This document shows, piece by piece, positions 7,667-16,448 of a DNA stretch of 33,653 nt. The notes beneath the pieces are model-generated. The model saw only the letters and a program-made list of their open reading frames with translations. It did not search any database and had not been told where the DNA came from. Source of the DNA: Candidatus Zambryskibacteria bacterium RIFCSPHIGHO2_02_FULL_43_14 (GTDB lineage: Bacteria > Patescibacteriota > Minisyncoccia > Phycocordibacterales > Zambryskibacteraceae); contig MHVR01000009.1 in assembly GCA_001825315.1 (NCBI GenBank), positions 1 through 33,653 of the forward strand, read 5' to 3'. Numbering within the stretch: position 1 is the stretch's first letter; each line of letters starts with the position of its first letter. Made by a program: the position numbers and the translations under genes.

Positions 7667-8183
7667 ATTGTTTTTTAAACCAAGAAATTATCAGCACGAA
7701 AGCGAAAGAAGTCAGGGACATTGTGGGAATGGTGATGTAGCCGAACTCCTTAACATATACCCTTGAGCAGGCGCCGCCTTCGGCAGTGCACGGCAGAAGA
7801 GAGACACCACCAAGTTCGAAGTATGAGTGATAAAGCGCTACTATAGTTCCCAATATCGCTAACGGTACAATATACTTGAAGACAGCGCTATCATTCTTCC
7901 ACAAAGACACGATTAGAATCACCGGCAGTGGGAATAAGAAAATCCTCTGCCACCAACACAATATGCACGGTTCAAAACCAACGATTTCTGAATAAAAGAG
8001 ACTGCCAAGTACAGCACCAAGAGAAATAATCAAAGCCAAAACTGTCGCCTTTTTTCCAAACCAATTAGTCATATCCCTTCCCCAAGAATTCTTGAAAATT
8101 AAAGTGAAGACAATAAAAATAAAAAGAAAATGAGAGAGAAGAACAGCGTATGGCACTAATGAAGTAATTTTCTCAACCATCAC
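7644..8183 (-). CDS. DsbB-like disulfide bond formation membrane protein
   Basis: Four TM segments, ...EPCILCWWQRIFLFPLP (CxxC) and LLPCTAEGGACSRVYVKEFGYITIPTMSL. Confidence 0.85.
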   Translation of the reverse strand: MMVEKITSLVPYAVLLSHFLFIFIVFTLIFKNSWGRDMTNWFGKKATVLALIISLGAVLGSLFYSEIVGFEPCILCWWQRIFLFPLPVILIVSLWKNDSAVFKYIVPLAILGTIVALYHSYFELGGVSLLPCTAEGGACSRVYVKEFGYITIPTMSLTSFAFVLIISWFKKQYDKNNNA

Positions 8184-8186
8184 TTA

Positions 8187-8573
8187 TTAATTTTCGACCG
8201 GTAACGGACAGTTGGTCAGCTCGCTCAAGCGCGCTAGAGATATTTCCCCACTCTCACGAATCGTCGTAGTACCGGTGATAAAATCCCAAGTGGGATAACC
8301 AGTCACTCCTTGATCTTTACAGATCGGAAGTTGATTCTTGCCATCCGGAGTAGAACACTCCACGTATGGCAAGAGTCTGGCTGAATTACCAAATAAAGCT
8401 TTCTGATTCTGACAATGTGAACACCAGAAAGCCCCGTAGAAAATAGCTCCTTTTTCCGCGAGACATGACGCAAAATCATCTAATTTACCTGGTTTGGTCG
8501 GCGCCATGATAAGCCAGACAATACCGGCAACCAAAAGTGCGCCACCTACTAACCAGACCAATTTATTCTTCAT
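8187..8573 (-). CDS. Membrane-anchored thioredoxin-like protein (CxxC)
   Basis: N-terminal TM then AIFYGAFWCSHCQNQKALFG...GVTGYPTWDF. Confidence 0.85.
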   Translation of the reverse strand: MKNKLVWLVGGALLVAGIVWLIMAPTKPGKLDDFASCLAEKGAIFYGAFWCSHCQNQKALFGNSARLLPYVECSTPDGKNQLPICKDQGVTGYPTWDFITGTTTIRESGEISLARLSELTNCPLPVEN

Positions 8574-8597
8574 ATTGACATTATAGACGAAAAGGCA

Positions 8598-9146
8598 TTA
8601 TTGAACCAGAGTTTCCATTCCAACCCATATAAACGCAAACATTATCATCATTCTGATGGTAAAACCTAAGGCAGTTAAGACGAAATAACGCGTCGGAGAC
8701 ATGCGAAAAATACCCATCGCAATATTGACTGGTAGAGACGGTAAAACCGGTACGGACCGAAGAACAAGAAATATTATTTCATCGTACCAAGCGCCCTTGA
8801 AACGACGATTTGTTTTTTCGATATCATCCCAAGAGAATCGAAGATATCTTTTAAATTTCTCGATAAAAGGTTTGCCACCGAAATAAGCCATGCCATAAGT
8901 GAGAAACGAGCCGATAGCTCCTCCCACTCCGGCTGGGACAGCGACAAAAAAGAAAAACTGGGAAATAATAACATGAAAGGAACTAACTTTGAGAAACAGA
9001 AGTTGACCGGATATTAACGCAACGTAAGGCAAGACAGCCGCTAATTCATTTAGAAGAGAGAGTCCGAAAAGAGCCATGGCGCTCGTGAAGTCCGGCTTGA
9101 GCACCATATCTTGAATGACGTGAAAAAGATTATACGACAGCTCCAT
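8598..9146 (-). CDS. DedA/VTT (SNARE-associated) family membrane protein
   Basis: PAGVGGAIGSFLTYGMAYFGGKPFIEKF, RFKGAWYDEIIFLVLRSVPVLPSLPVNIAMGIFRM. Confidence 0.8.
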   Translation of the reverse strand: MELSYNLFHVIQDMVLKPDFTSAMALFGLSLLNELAAVLPYVALISGQLLFLKVSSFHVIISQFFFFVAVPAGVGGAIGSFLTYGMAYFGGKPFIEKFKRYLRFSWDDIEKTNRRFKGAWYDEIIFLVLRSVPVLPSLPVNIAMGIFRMSPTRYFVLTALGFTIRMMIMFAFIWVGMETLVQ

Positions 9147-9151
9147 ATGGA

Positions 9152-9391
9152 TTAAAATCTATATGTCTTATCATTACGACGATCTATATTAATAATAGAG
9201 ACTTTTGTCTCGTGTTTATAAAAAATGATTCTTATTTTACCTTTTCGCGCCCGAAAAACGTCATGATATCCTTGTAACTTTTTTATATCAAGATCGTGCC
9301 AATTGAGAGAAGCAATCTTTTCAATCAAAACTTCAAGAACGACTTTTTCTTCCCTATTAAACCTTGAGAGTAGTTTTTTAAGAACGGGCAT
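9152..9391 (-). CDS. RelE/ParE-family toxin
   Basis: 79 aa, ...LQGYHDVFRARKGKIRIIFYKHETKVSIINIDRRNDKTYRF, a typical RelE C-terminal pattern; overlaps the upstream antitoxin ORF by 14 nt. Confidence 0.85.
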   Translation of the reverse strand: MPVLKKLLSRFNREEKVVLEVLIEKIASLNWHDLDIKKLQGYHDVFRARKGKIRIIFYKHETKVSIINIDRRNDKTYRF

Positions 9392-9620
9392 TTATTGCGC
9401 GGAGCTCTCTTAAAACTTTTTTTGCATCAACGCCATTCTTATTTATTTTAGTGAAGTCAACGACTGTTTCCCAGAGCTCGTTGACTTCATCGAGAGATGA
9501 TATCTTAAACAAGGGCTTGGATTTCTTTACCACTATAAAAGACTCCCCCTTTTCTGTACGAGAAGCATACTTTTGCATATTTTCTCTCAACTCTTTGAGT
9601 CCTAAAATTTGTGTTTTCAT
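9378..9620 (-). CDS. Phd/YefM-family antitoxin
   Basis: MKTQILGLKELRENMQKYASRTEKGESFIVVKKSKPLFKI, classic Phd/YefM N-terminus; immediately upstream of RelE-like toxin. Confidence 0.85.
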   Translation of the reverse strand: MKTQILGLKELRENMQKYASRTEKGESFIVVKKSKPLFKISSLDEVNELWETVVDFTKINKNGVDAKKVLRELRAINARS

Positions 9621-9628
9621 AACACACT

Positions 9629-9658
9629 AAGTTTATCTCAAGATAAACTTTAAGTCAA
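9629..9658 (-). promoter_or_regulatory. Toxin-antitoxin promoter with palindromic operator
   Basis: Reverse strand TTGACT - 17 nt - TAAACT (plus 9658..9630) overlapping the inverted repeat AAGTTTATCT-CA-AGATAAACTT (9629..9650); antitoxin ATG at 9620. Confidence 0.65.
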
Positions 9659-9665
9659 TAACCTT

Positions 9666-12125
9666 TTATGCTCCATGGCATTTTTTATATTTTTTACCAC
9701 TGCCACAGGGACAGGGGTCATTCCTGCCGACTTCGGCTTTTTTAGAGACAGTGGAACGGGAAGTATCGGACAATGCCTTGGCCTCTATTTCTATCGGAGC
9801 TGCTTTATACGAGATGGCGGCTTCGAGATTAAGCGCTAGGACAAACTCGGCAACTTGTCTGGCGATTGATATTTCCATATCTCTAAAAAACCTCAAACCA
9901 TCTTTCTTATACTCGACCAGAGGGTCGCGCTGGCCATAAGCGCGCAAGTTCACGGAACTGCGCAGATATTCCATCATCTCCAAATGGTCAACCCAGAACA
10001 AGTCTATGGTCTGAAGAACAATTCTGCGCAAGACTTCCAGTACTCCAAGAACATCGAAATTTATCTTTGATATTTTCTCATCCACCTTCTCTTTCATGTC
10101 CGGGTCAAGACGCTCTACCACTTCGGCCAAATATTCTTTGACTTCAGACTGGCCGCCGACCAGAATCTTGCGTCGCCGACCGTAGATTACCCCTCTCTGG
10201 AAGTTAAGCACGTCGTCGAATTCTAGAACATGTTTGCGTGCGTCGAAATTGAAACCCTCTATTTTCTCCTGCGCCTTCTCTAAGGAACTCGTGATAAGTT
10301 TGTTTTCTATTGGCTCGTCTTCGGGAATATTGAAGCGTCCCATCATTTTTTTAATAGCATCAACAGCAAAAATACGCATCAAAGAATCTTCGAGGGAAAC
10401 AAAAAACTGCGTTTCGCCCGGATCTCCCTGTCTGCCGGAACGTCCGCGCAACTGGTTATCTATACGTCGCGCATCATGCCTTTCGGTACCAAGGACAAAG
10501 AGTCCACCAAGAGCTTTAACCTCTTCATAAGTATCTGATGTGCTGGGATTACCACCGAGTTTAATATCCACTCCCCGACCAGCCATGTTGGTGGCAATAG
10601 TGACTGATCCCTTTTTGCCGGCTTGAGCGATAATTTCACCTTCTCGTTCATGATTCTTGGCATTTAGAATTTCATGTTTTATCCCTTCATTCTTGAGATA
10701 TGTCGATAAGAGTTCGTTATGTTCTATGGAGACTGTACCGATCAAAATCGGTTGACCTTTCCTATTCAACTCACCAACCTTTTTGGCTACTGCCTTCATT
10801 TTGCCCGCTTGGGTTTGAAAAATCAGATCACCAAGGTCCTTACGAGCTATCGGCATGTGGGTTGGAATAGCAAAAGTTTCCAAACCATAAACCTTATAAA
10901 ATTCTTCTTTAGAAGTGAGAGCAGTACCAGTCATGCCAGAAAGCTTCTGATACATACGAAAATAATTTTGGAACGTAACAGAGGCAAAGGTGCGGCTTTC
11001 TTCCTTAATGCGCACCCCTTCTTTGGCCTCTATCGCCTGATGCAAACCTTCCGACCAGCGCCTGCCGGGCTGAAGGCGTCCGGTAAAAGCGTCCACGATT
11101 ATTATTTCATTATCTTTGACCACATATTCTTTGTCTTTGTGGTATAGAGCTTTGGCTCTAGCGGCCGTTTCCAAATGATGCACATATTTGACACCTCCTT
11201 CGGTATAAATATTTTCTATACCGAGAAGTTTCTCCGCTTTGCTGATTCCACTGTCTGTCAGAGAAACCGTACGAAGTTTCTCATCAACGACAAAATCCGG
11301 CCCCTCTTCAAGTTCTCGGGCAATTTTGGCAAATTTTTCATAAAGTTCTCCCGCGGCGCCGGTGTTGCCAGAAATAATGAGAGGGGTCCGCGCCTCATCA
11401 ATCAGAATAGAATCAATCTCATCAACAATAGCGTAATGGTATTCTCGTTGAGAAAGATCTTCTTTGTTGTACAGCAAATTATCACGCAGATAATCAAAGC
11501 CGAATTCATTGTTGGTACCGTAAGTAATATCTGCCTGATAAGCTTCTCTTTTTGTAGCTGGCCTTAAGAACTCATGAACAACATGGAAAAAGCCTAATTC
11601 GTCGCGTTCTTTATCCTTGTTGGTGTGCTCTCGGTCATAGATAAAAGATTCGGCATGATTAAGCACTCCGACAGAGAGCCCAAGGTAATCATAAATTTGA
11701 CCCATCCAGACAGCGTCACGACGCGAGAGATAATCGTTGACAGTAACGATATGCACACCCTTACCTTCGAGTGCCTTGATATATGCCGGCAATACGGCCA
11801 CCTGCGTTTTCCCTTCACCAGTCTTCATCTCTGCAATACCTCCTTTATAAAGAGCGATGCCCCCAAGCAACTGAACATCATAGTGTCTCTGACCGAGAGT
11901 GCGCTTAGTTGCTTCTCGCGCAACGGCAAAGGCCTCCGGCAATATATCATCGAGAGTCTCTTTTTTTGTCAGCCGATTCTTAAACTCCAACGTTTTCTCT
12001 TTTAATTCGTCCGGCGAAAGAGCTTGCAGAGAGGATTCAAACGCATTGATACGCTCGACCAGAGGTTGCCAAGAAAGGAGCTCTTTCTTCTCCGGGGAAC
12101 CAAAAAGATTCCTTAAAAAGGCCAT
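9666..12125 (-). CDS. secA: Preprotein translocase ATPase SecA
   Basis: GGIALYKGGIAEMKTGEGKT, DYLSRRDAVWMG, ATNMAGRGVDIKLGG, C-terminal SEC-C motif CPCGSGKKYKKCHG. Confidence 0.98.
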   Translation of the reverse strand: MAFLRNLFGSPEKKELLSWQPLVERINAFESSLQALSPDELKEKTLEFKNRLTKKETLDDILPEAFAVAREATKRTLGQRHYDVQLLGGIALYKGGIAEMKTGEGKTQVAVLPAYIKALEGKGVHIVTVNDYLSRRDAVWMGQIYDYLGLSVGVLNHAESFIYDREHTNKDKERDELGFFHVVHEFLRPATKREAYQADITYGTNNEFGFDYLRDNLLYNKEDLSQREYHYAIVDEIDSILIDEARTPLIISGNTGAAGELYEKFAKIARELEEGPDFVVDEKLRTVSLTDSGISKAEKLLGIENIYTEGGVKYVHHLETAARAKALYHKDKEYVVKDNEIIIVDAFTGRLQPGRRWSEGLHQAIEAKEGVRIKEESRTFASVTFQNYFRMYQKLSGMTGTALTSKEEFYKVYGLETFAIPTHMPIARKDLGDLIFQTQAGKMKAVAKKVGELNRKGQPILIGTVSIEHNELLSTYLKNEGIKHEILNAKNHEREGEIIAQAGKKGSVTIATNMAGRGVDIKLGGNPSTSDTYEEVKALGGLFVLGTERHDARRIDNQLRGRSGRQGDPGETQFFVSLEDSLMRIFAVDAIKKMMGRFNIPEDEPIENKLITSSLEKAQEKIEGFNFDARKHVLEFDDVLNFQRGVIYGRRRKILVGGQSEVKEYLAEVVERLDPDMKEKVDEKISKINFDVLGVLEVLRRIVLQTIDLFWVDHLEMMEYLRSSVNLRAYGQRDPLVEYKKDGLRFFRDMEISIARQVAEFVLALNLEAAISYKAAPIEIEAKALSDTSRSTVSKKAEVGRNDPCPCGSGKKYKKCHGA

Positions 12126-12176
12126 AAGGCGCTTATCTTACCATGTTTGAGACTATCACCCAAGACAAGTAAAAAG

Positions 12177-12204
12177 AAAAAACACTCTTGCGGGAGTGTT
12201 TTTT
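12177..12204. terminator. Bidirectional-looking intrinsic terminator
   Basis: aaaaaacactc-ttgcgg-gagtgtttttt hairpin with A/T tracts both sides, between secA and the upstream minus-strand genes. Confidence 0.75.
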
Positions 12205-12222
12205 CTTTAAGAGCAAAAATAA

Positions 12223-12264
12223 CTATGCTCGCTTCTTCTTTGAAGACTTTTTTTTCTTTGCCAT
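12223..12264 (-). CDS. Tiny Lys-rich ORF MAKKKKSSKKKRA (candidate only)
   Basis: Reverse complement reads ATG GCA AAG AAA AAA AAG TCT TCA AAG AAG AAG CGA GCA TAG directly upstream of the terminator; no convincing Shine-Dalgarno seen. Confidence 0.35.
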   Translation of the reverse strand: MAKKKKSSKKKRA

Positions 12265-12429
12265 TGTGTTGTCCCAACATAATGTCGGGAAATTATTATT
12301 AATGTCTGCGCAGATAATTATTTATCAAAATGATTTGTCTGCGATCATATTAAGTATCGTACTGAAAGTCGATACATACAATAGAGAAAAAGAAAAAAGT
12401 GTGGATAACTTTTTTTTAAAAATTAATTT

Positions 12430-14508
12430 TCAATTTACAATCTGTTCGAGATATTGTCGATAAGTATCAGCATTCGAAGGATCAAGTCTCATGCGACTTA
12501 GAAATAAGTCTCGAACCTTATCTATCCGTCCATTCGAGTGGTAGGCGTTCACAATCCGATCGTCGAAAACTACTTCCCTTTCCGTCAGTTGACTGATCAT
12601 TTTATTTTCAACCACCCTGTCGCCTACATAGATCGCTCCAATCAAATAAATCAATTTGGCTTCCGCATATTCTGGTGCCAATTCATATGCTTCTCTAAAT
12701 ACTTCGAGCGCTTTAATCGGCTCTTTCTGATTTATATAGACGGCGCCAATTTCAAAATATATCTGTTGTTTGCCGGACATCAGTTCTTTAGCACGTTCAA
12801 GGTAAATAAGAGCATCATCAAGAAAACCAAAAGAAGAAAGGAATGATCCAGTTATCAACTTGTAACGAGCGTCTTTTTCCAAATCTTTCGTCTGTTTCAG
12901 TACAGCATCTTTCGCGAAGGAAAAGAACTCATTCTTCTCCTCTGTGGAAACATCTCCTGTCACAACGGTAACCGAGTTAGCGACTATATGTTCTGCCACT
13001 TCCGATCGGCCAAGATGCGAAGTATTGTAAGCCTTTTTAAAATATTGGATAGCGGCAGTGGTTCCTCCAGGCGTATGGACAGATTTGAGAGCTTCGATCA
13101 AAAAAAAGTTTGTCATAATCGGCTTGGTATTGACGAAATAAATAGAGAGGAGTAAGAAAATAGACACGATTGGTATAGCAATTCTTTTTATCTGAATATC
13201 ACTTATCGACCGTTGCCAAAACAGTTCACCGCTAGATCTCGAATGCACGTAAGCAAGCAGTGAGAAAAATAGAACGTAACTTATCAGATGGTCGAAGACG
13301 AAAAAGTTGTGAAAGAAGTATGCCACCACGAGACCGGTAAGAATGGACTTTTCGATGTGAGAGAACTGATCTGACCCGCCATCAAACTGGCGGGCAGGTT
13401 TCCAGATGAGGTAAAGAAGAGCAAGGTAGAGAGCCAGATAAGACAATAGACCGAGGAGACCGCCCGCAACTGCCCAGTCAAGAAAGATGTTGTGCGCACG
13501 GTCAAACCATGGTTCTAGGCGAAACATCTCCGGGCTATAATGTTCTTGAAAAACATAACTGAAATTCTCCTGTCCCCAACCGAGAAGCGGTCGTTCTTTA
13601 ATTCCTTCTAGCGCCATAGGCCAAACGAAATATCTGCCCTGTTTCTTAACCTCATCCATATTCAGAGAAGTAAAACGCGAAAGTACCGGACTGTTTTTTA
13701 TAAATGTCGCATTCTTAAATATAGCGAAACCTCCAACTAAAACTACGAGTCCCACTAAGACGGCGATGCTTATTTTTCTGACAAGATGGTCCTCTTTATT
13801 TCTGATATTGAGCACCGCCAGAATAAACAAGCCCACAAGCAGACCGAGAATAGCTCCGCGAGTAGCTGTGTAATATAGAATAAATATCTGCGCTAAAATA
13901 AGTAACCCATAAACCCATCTTAATGCAACGCTCTTCCGCTCGCGCCAGAGGAAAAGTATGGCAATAAAGATATGGAAAAGCATATAAACAGCGAGATATA
14001 TGGCGTTGCCTAAAGTGCCATCCACTCTCACCCCGCCCTGGTTTATTGTTTTTAATCCAATAATCTGCAAGACACAATATAAAACCATCAAGAATGAAGC
14101 GACAAGTGTTGTGTTCCACCACCTTCTCCAATCAATCTCTTTAAAGACCGAGGAAGTAATTACAAAAAACATTCCCAAATGAAGAAGGGTGACAAAGCCC
14201 TCCATACGCTCGAAGTTCGACCAGAAGCTCTTGATCGGAGCCACGCCGAAAAGATCAGCCAAACCGATGATGACCAAAAAACTTAAGACTGTGTAGAGAA
14301 TTATAGATTTCTTAGGACGATAGTTGGTTTCGAGCAGAGCAAGCAGCACCCAAGCAGCAAAAACTATTTCAACAATAATTCTCCAGGCAAAAGCTTTGGT
14401 GGTAATAAACGGGAAGAAAAGGGAGCTAGATACAAGAAACGGAATAAACGGGACTAGGAAAAGTCCCGTAAAGACAACATTTCGCAGTATTTGTTTATTC
14501 ATCTTCAT
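12430..14508 (-). CDS. O-antigen ligase / Wzy-type polymerase with C-terminal TPR-like region
   Basis: Polytopic; RPLLGWGQENFSYVFQEHYSPE...FDRAHNIFLDWAVAGGLLGLLSYL (Wzy_C signature) then TPR-like LERAKELMSGKQQIYFEIGAVYINQKEPIKALEVFREAYELAPEYAEAK. Confidence 0.9.
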   Translation of the reverse strand: MKMNKQILRNVVFTGLFLVPFIPFLVSSSLFFPFITTKAFAWRIIVEIVFAAWVLLALLETNYRPKKSIILYTVLSFLVIIGLADLFGVAPIKSFWSNFERMEGFVTLLHLGMFFVITSSVFKEIDWRRWWNTTLVASFLMVLYCVLQIIGLKTINQGGVRVDGTLGNAIYLAVYMLFHIFIAILFLWRERKSVALRWVYGLLILAQIFILYYTATRGAILGLLVGLFILAVLNIRNKEDHLVRKISIAVLVGLVVLVGGFAIFKNATFIKNSPVLSRFTSLNMDEVKKQGRYFVWPMALEGIKERPLLGWGQENFSYVFQEHYSPEMFRLEPWFDRAHNIFLDWAVAGGLLGLLSYLALYLALLYLIWKPARQFDGGSDQFSHIEKSILTGLVVAYFFHNFFVFDHLISYVLFFSLLAYVHSRSSGELFWQRSISDIQIKRIAIPIVSIFLLLSIYFVNTKPIMTNFFLIEALKSVHTPGGTTAAIQYFKKAYNTSHLGRSEVAEHIVANSVTVVTGDVSTEEKNEFFSFAKDAVLKQTKDLEKDARYKLITGSFLSSFGFLDDALIYLERAKELMSGKQQIYFEIGAVYINQKEPIKALEVFREAYELAPEYAEAKLIYLIGAIYVGDRVVENKMISQLTEREVVFDDRIVNAYHSNGRIDKVRDLFLSRMRLDPSNADTYRQYLEQIVN

Positions 14509-14530
14509 TATCTTATCATGGTACCAATAT

Positions 14531-15787
14531 ATGTCGGATTTGCGAAATTGGGTTTATACCAAGCTACGCCAAAGCGAGAGCTTTTTCAAGTCTGATATGA
14601 TCTACCTGACTAAGAGTGGCTTTTGGCTTTTTTTAAGTCAAGGTGTTGCAATGCTTTCCGGTTTTCTCCTTTCTATTACTTTCGCAAATTTTTTCCCGAA
14701 AGAATCGTTTGGTACCTACAAATTCGTTCTCTCGATGGTGGCAATCTTGGGAATATTTTCTTTCACTGGACTAAACACCTCGATTGTTCAATCGGTGGCA
14801 CGCGGTTTCGGAGGGTCTCTCCGACAGGGCTTTCGCATTAATTTAAAGTGGGGCATCGGTGTAGTCTTGATAGGGCTAGGTCTCTCTATTTATTATTATA
14901 TAAACGACAATGTACTCTTAGCTTTCTCATTTCTTCTGGCTGCCCTACTATCCCCCTTGACCACAAGTGCCAGTCTCTATGGCGCATATCTTATGGGTAA
15001 GAAGGACTTTAGAAGAAGCACAACCTATAGCATAATAAGAAATGCTGTCCCTGCACTAACTCTCATCATAGCTCTTCTACTGACTAAGAGTCTCGAAATC
15101 ATCATTGCTGTCTATTTCATCGTCGGAGCGCTTGTATCGTTATTTCTCTATCAGAGAACTACACATGCATACCGAAACGACAATAAGAAAGAAGATCCGG
15201 ATATTCTCTCCTATAGTGGACATCTAAGCGTCATGGATACCATCGGAAATATTGCTAACTTTCTTGATAAAATTCTTATCTTCCACTACCTCGGCGCAGC
15301 CCCTCTTGCCATTTACGCATTCGCTATCGCTCCCGTCGAACAACTCCAAGGAGGAAAGAAAATATTAAGCACTTTAATTCTGCCAAAAATAAGTGAGCGA
15401 CCTTTTGAAGAATTACAAAAGTCTGATCCGCGGAAGGCCTTATTACTCACTGCCTATGCTCTCGGACTTGCTTTCTTGTGGGTAATTCTTGCTCCATACT
15501 TTTATAAACTATTCTTTCCACAATATCTGGATTCGGTTTTCTACTCACAGATTTACTCCTTCACCCTACTGGCAATCTCCGGCACAATATTCAATGAAAC
15601 ATTGATAGCTCATAAGAAGCAGAAGGAATTGTATCTGCATCGTACTATTGTTCCTATAGTTCAAATAGCGCTTTACTTTGTACTTCTTCCATCTTTCGGA
15701 CTTATGGGTCTTGTCGTGACACATGTCATTATAAGATCTTTCGCTAGTCTCTTGAGTTATTATTTCGTTAAATATCCCTTAAGTTGA
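14531..15787 (+). CDS. Polysaccharide flippase (Wzx/MATE-like)
   Basis: Start likely ATG 14531 (MSDLRNWVYTKLRQSESF) instead of 14324; GFWLFLSQGVAMLSGFLLSITFANFFPKESFGTYKFVLSMVAILGIFSFTGLNTSIVQSVARG. Confidence 0.85.
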   Translation: MSDLRNWVYTKLRQSESFFKSDMIYLTKSGFWLFLSQGVAMLSGFLLSITFANFFPKESFGTYKFVLSMVAILGIFSFTGLNTSIVQSVARGFGGSLRQGFRINLKWGIGVVLIGLGLSIYYYINDNVLLAFSFLLAALLSPLTTSASLYGAYLMGKKDFRRSTTYSIIRNAVPALTLIIALLLTKSLEIIIAVYFIVGALVSLFLYQRTTHAYRNDNKKEDPDILSYSGHLSVMDTIGNIANFLDKILIFHYLGAAPLAIYAFAIAPVEQLQGGKKILSTLILPKISERPFEELQKSDPRKALLLTAYALGLAFLWVILAPYFYKLFFPQYLDSVFYSQIYSFTLLAISGTIFNETLIAHKKQKELYLHRTIVPIVQIALYFVLLPSFGLMGLVVTHVIIRSFASLLSYYFVKYPLS

Positions 15788-15797
15788 AATAAATAAT

Positions 15798-16448
15798 ATG
15801 TCATATATATATAAGACAGGAAGAATTGAACTGCGAGAACAGATAAAGAAGTATTCTTATTATATAAAGGGAGACGTGCTTGATGTGGGTGCGGGGAATT
15901 ATTCCCGTTACGTTGACTTATTTAATTATGATAAGTACGCTAGAATGAACGTTCGACCTGGGGGGAACACTGACGTCGTAGGACGCGTTGAAAATATCCC
16001 CTGCTCCAACAATTCTTTTGACTCAATAGTGTGCACGCAAGTATTGGGAGATGTCTACGAACTACATAAAGCATTCTCCGAACTTTATCGCGTCCTTAAG
16101 CCCGGCGGAATACTGCTTGTGACAGAGAGCCTCTTTGACCCGCTCCACGACGAGCCGCATGATTTTTGGCGTTTTACCGAACACAGTTTTAAACGTTTGG
16201 CCGAGGATGCCGGACTTAAAGTTCTTGTCATAGAAAAACGCGGTGGATACTTTAGCGTGCTAGCTCAACTCAAGGCAAGATACTGGATAGAGCGTCTTGG
16301 TGCAGGCAAGAAGTGGTTAGACAAACCTCTAAGTTTCACTCTCAAGATATGCGGTATTTGGGCGCGTTTTCTTGACCGCAAAGATAAAAGTCGAGCCAAT
16401 AAATTATTTACTCACGGCTATATTCTCATCGCGCGTAAACATGCTTAA
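15798..16448 (+). CDS. Class I SAM-dependent methyltransferase
   Basis: GDVLDVGAGNYSRYVD, FDSIVCTQVLGDVYELHKAFSELYRVLKPGGILLVTESLFDPLHDEPHDFWRFTEHSFKRL. Confidence 0.85.
   Translation: MSYIYKTGRIELREQIKKYSYYIKGDVLDVGAGNYSRYVDLFNYDKYARMNVRPGGNTDVVGRVENIPCSNNSFDSIVCTQVLGDVYELHKAFSELYRVLKPGGILLVTESLFDPLHDEPHDFWRFTEHSFKRLAEDAGLKVLVIEKRGGYFSVLAQLKARYWIERLGAGKKWLDKPLSFTLKICGIWARFLDRKDKSRANKLFTHGYILIARKHA

Noticed and set aside
10234-12150. Several ORFs antisense to secA (10234..10530, 10719..11147, 11175..11567, 11625..12005)
   Set aside because: No recognisable motifs and fully contained opposite a highly conserved secA; expected by chance.
12399-12409. gtgtggataac, a DnaA-box-like sequence (TGTGGATAA)
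   Set aside because: Single occurrence in an AT-rich gap without clustered boxes or dnaA/dnaN; not enough for an origin claim.
14324-14530. N-terminal extension MVSSRASSTQAAKTIST... of the flippase ORF
   Set aside because: Antisense to the O-antigen ligase 5' region; ATG at 14531 gives a more plausible flippase start.
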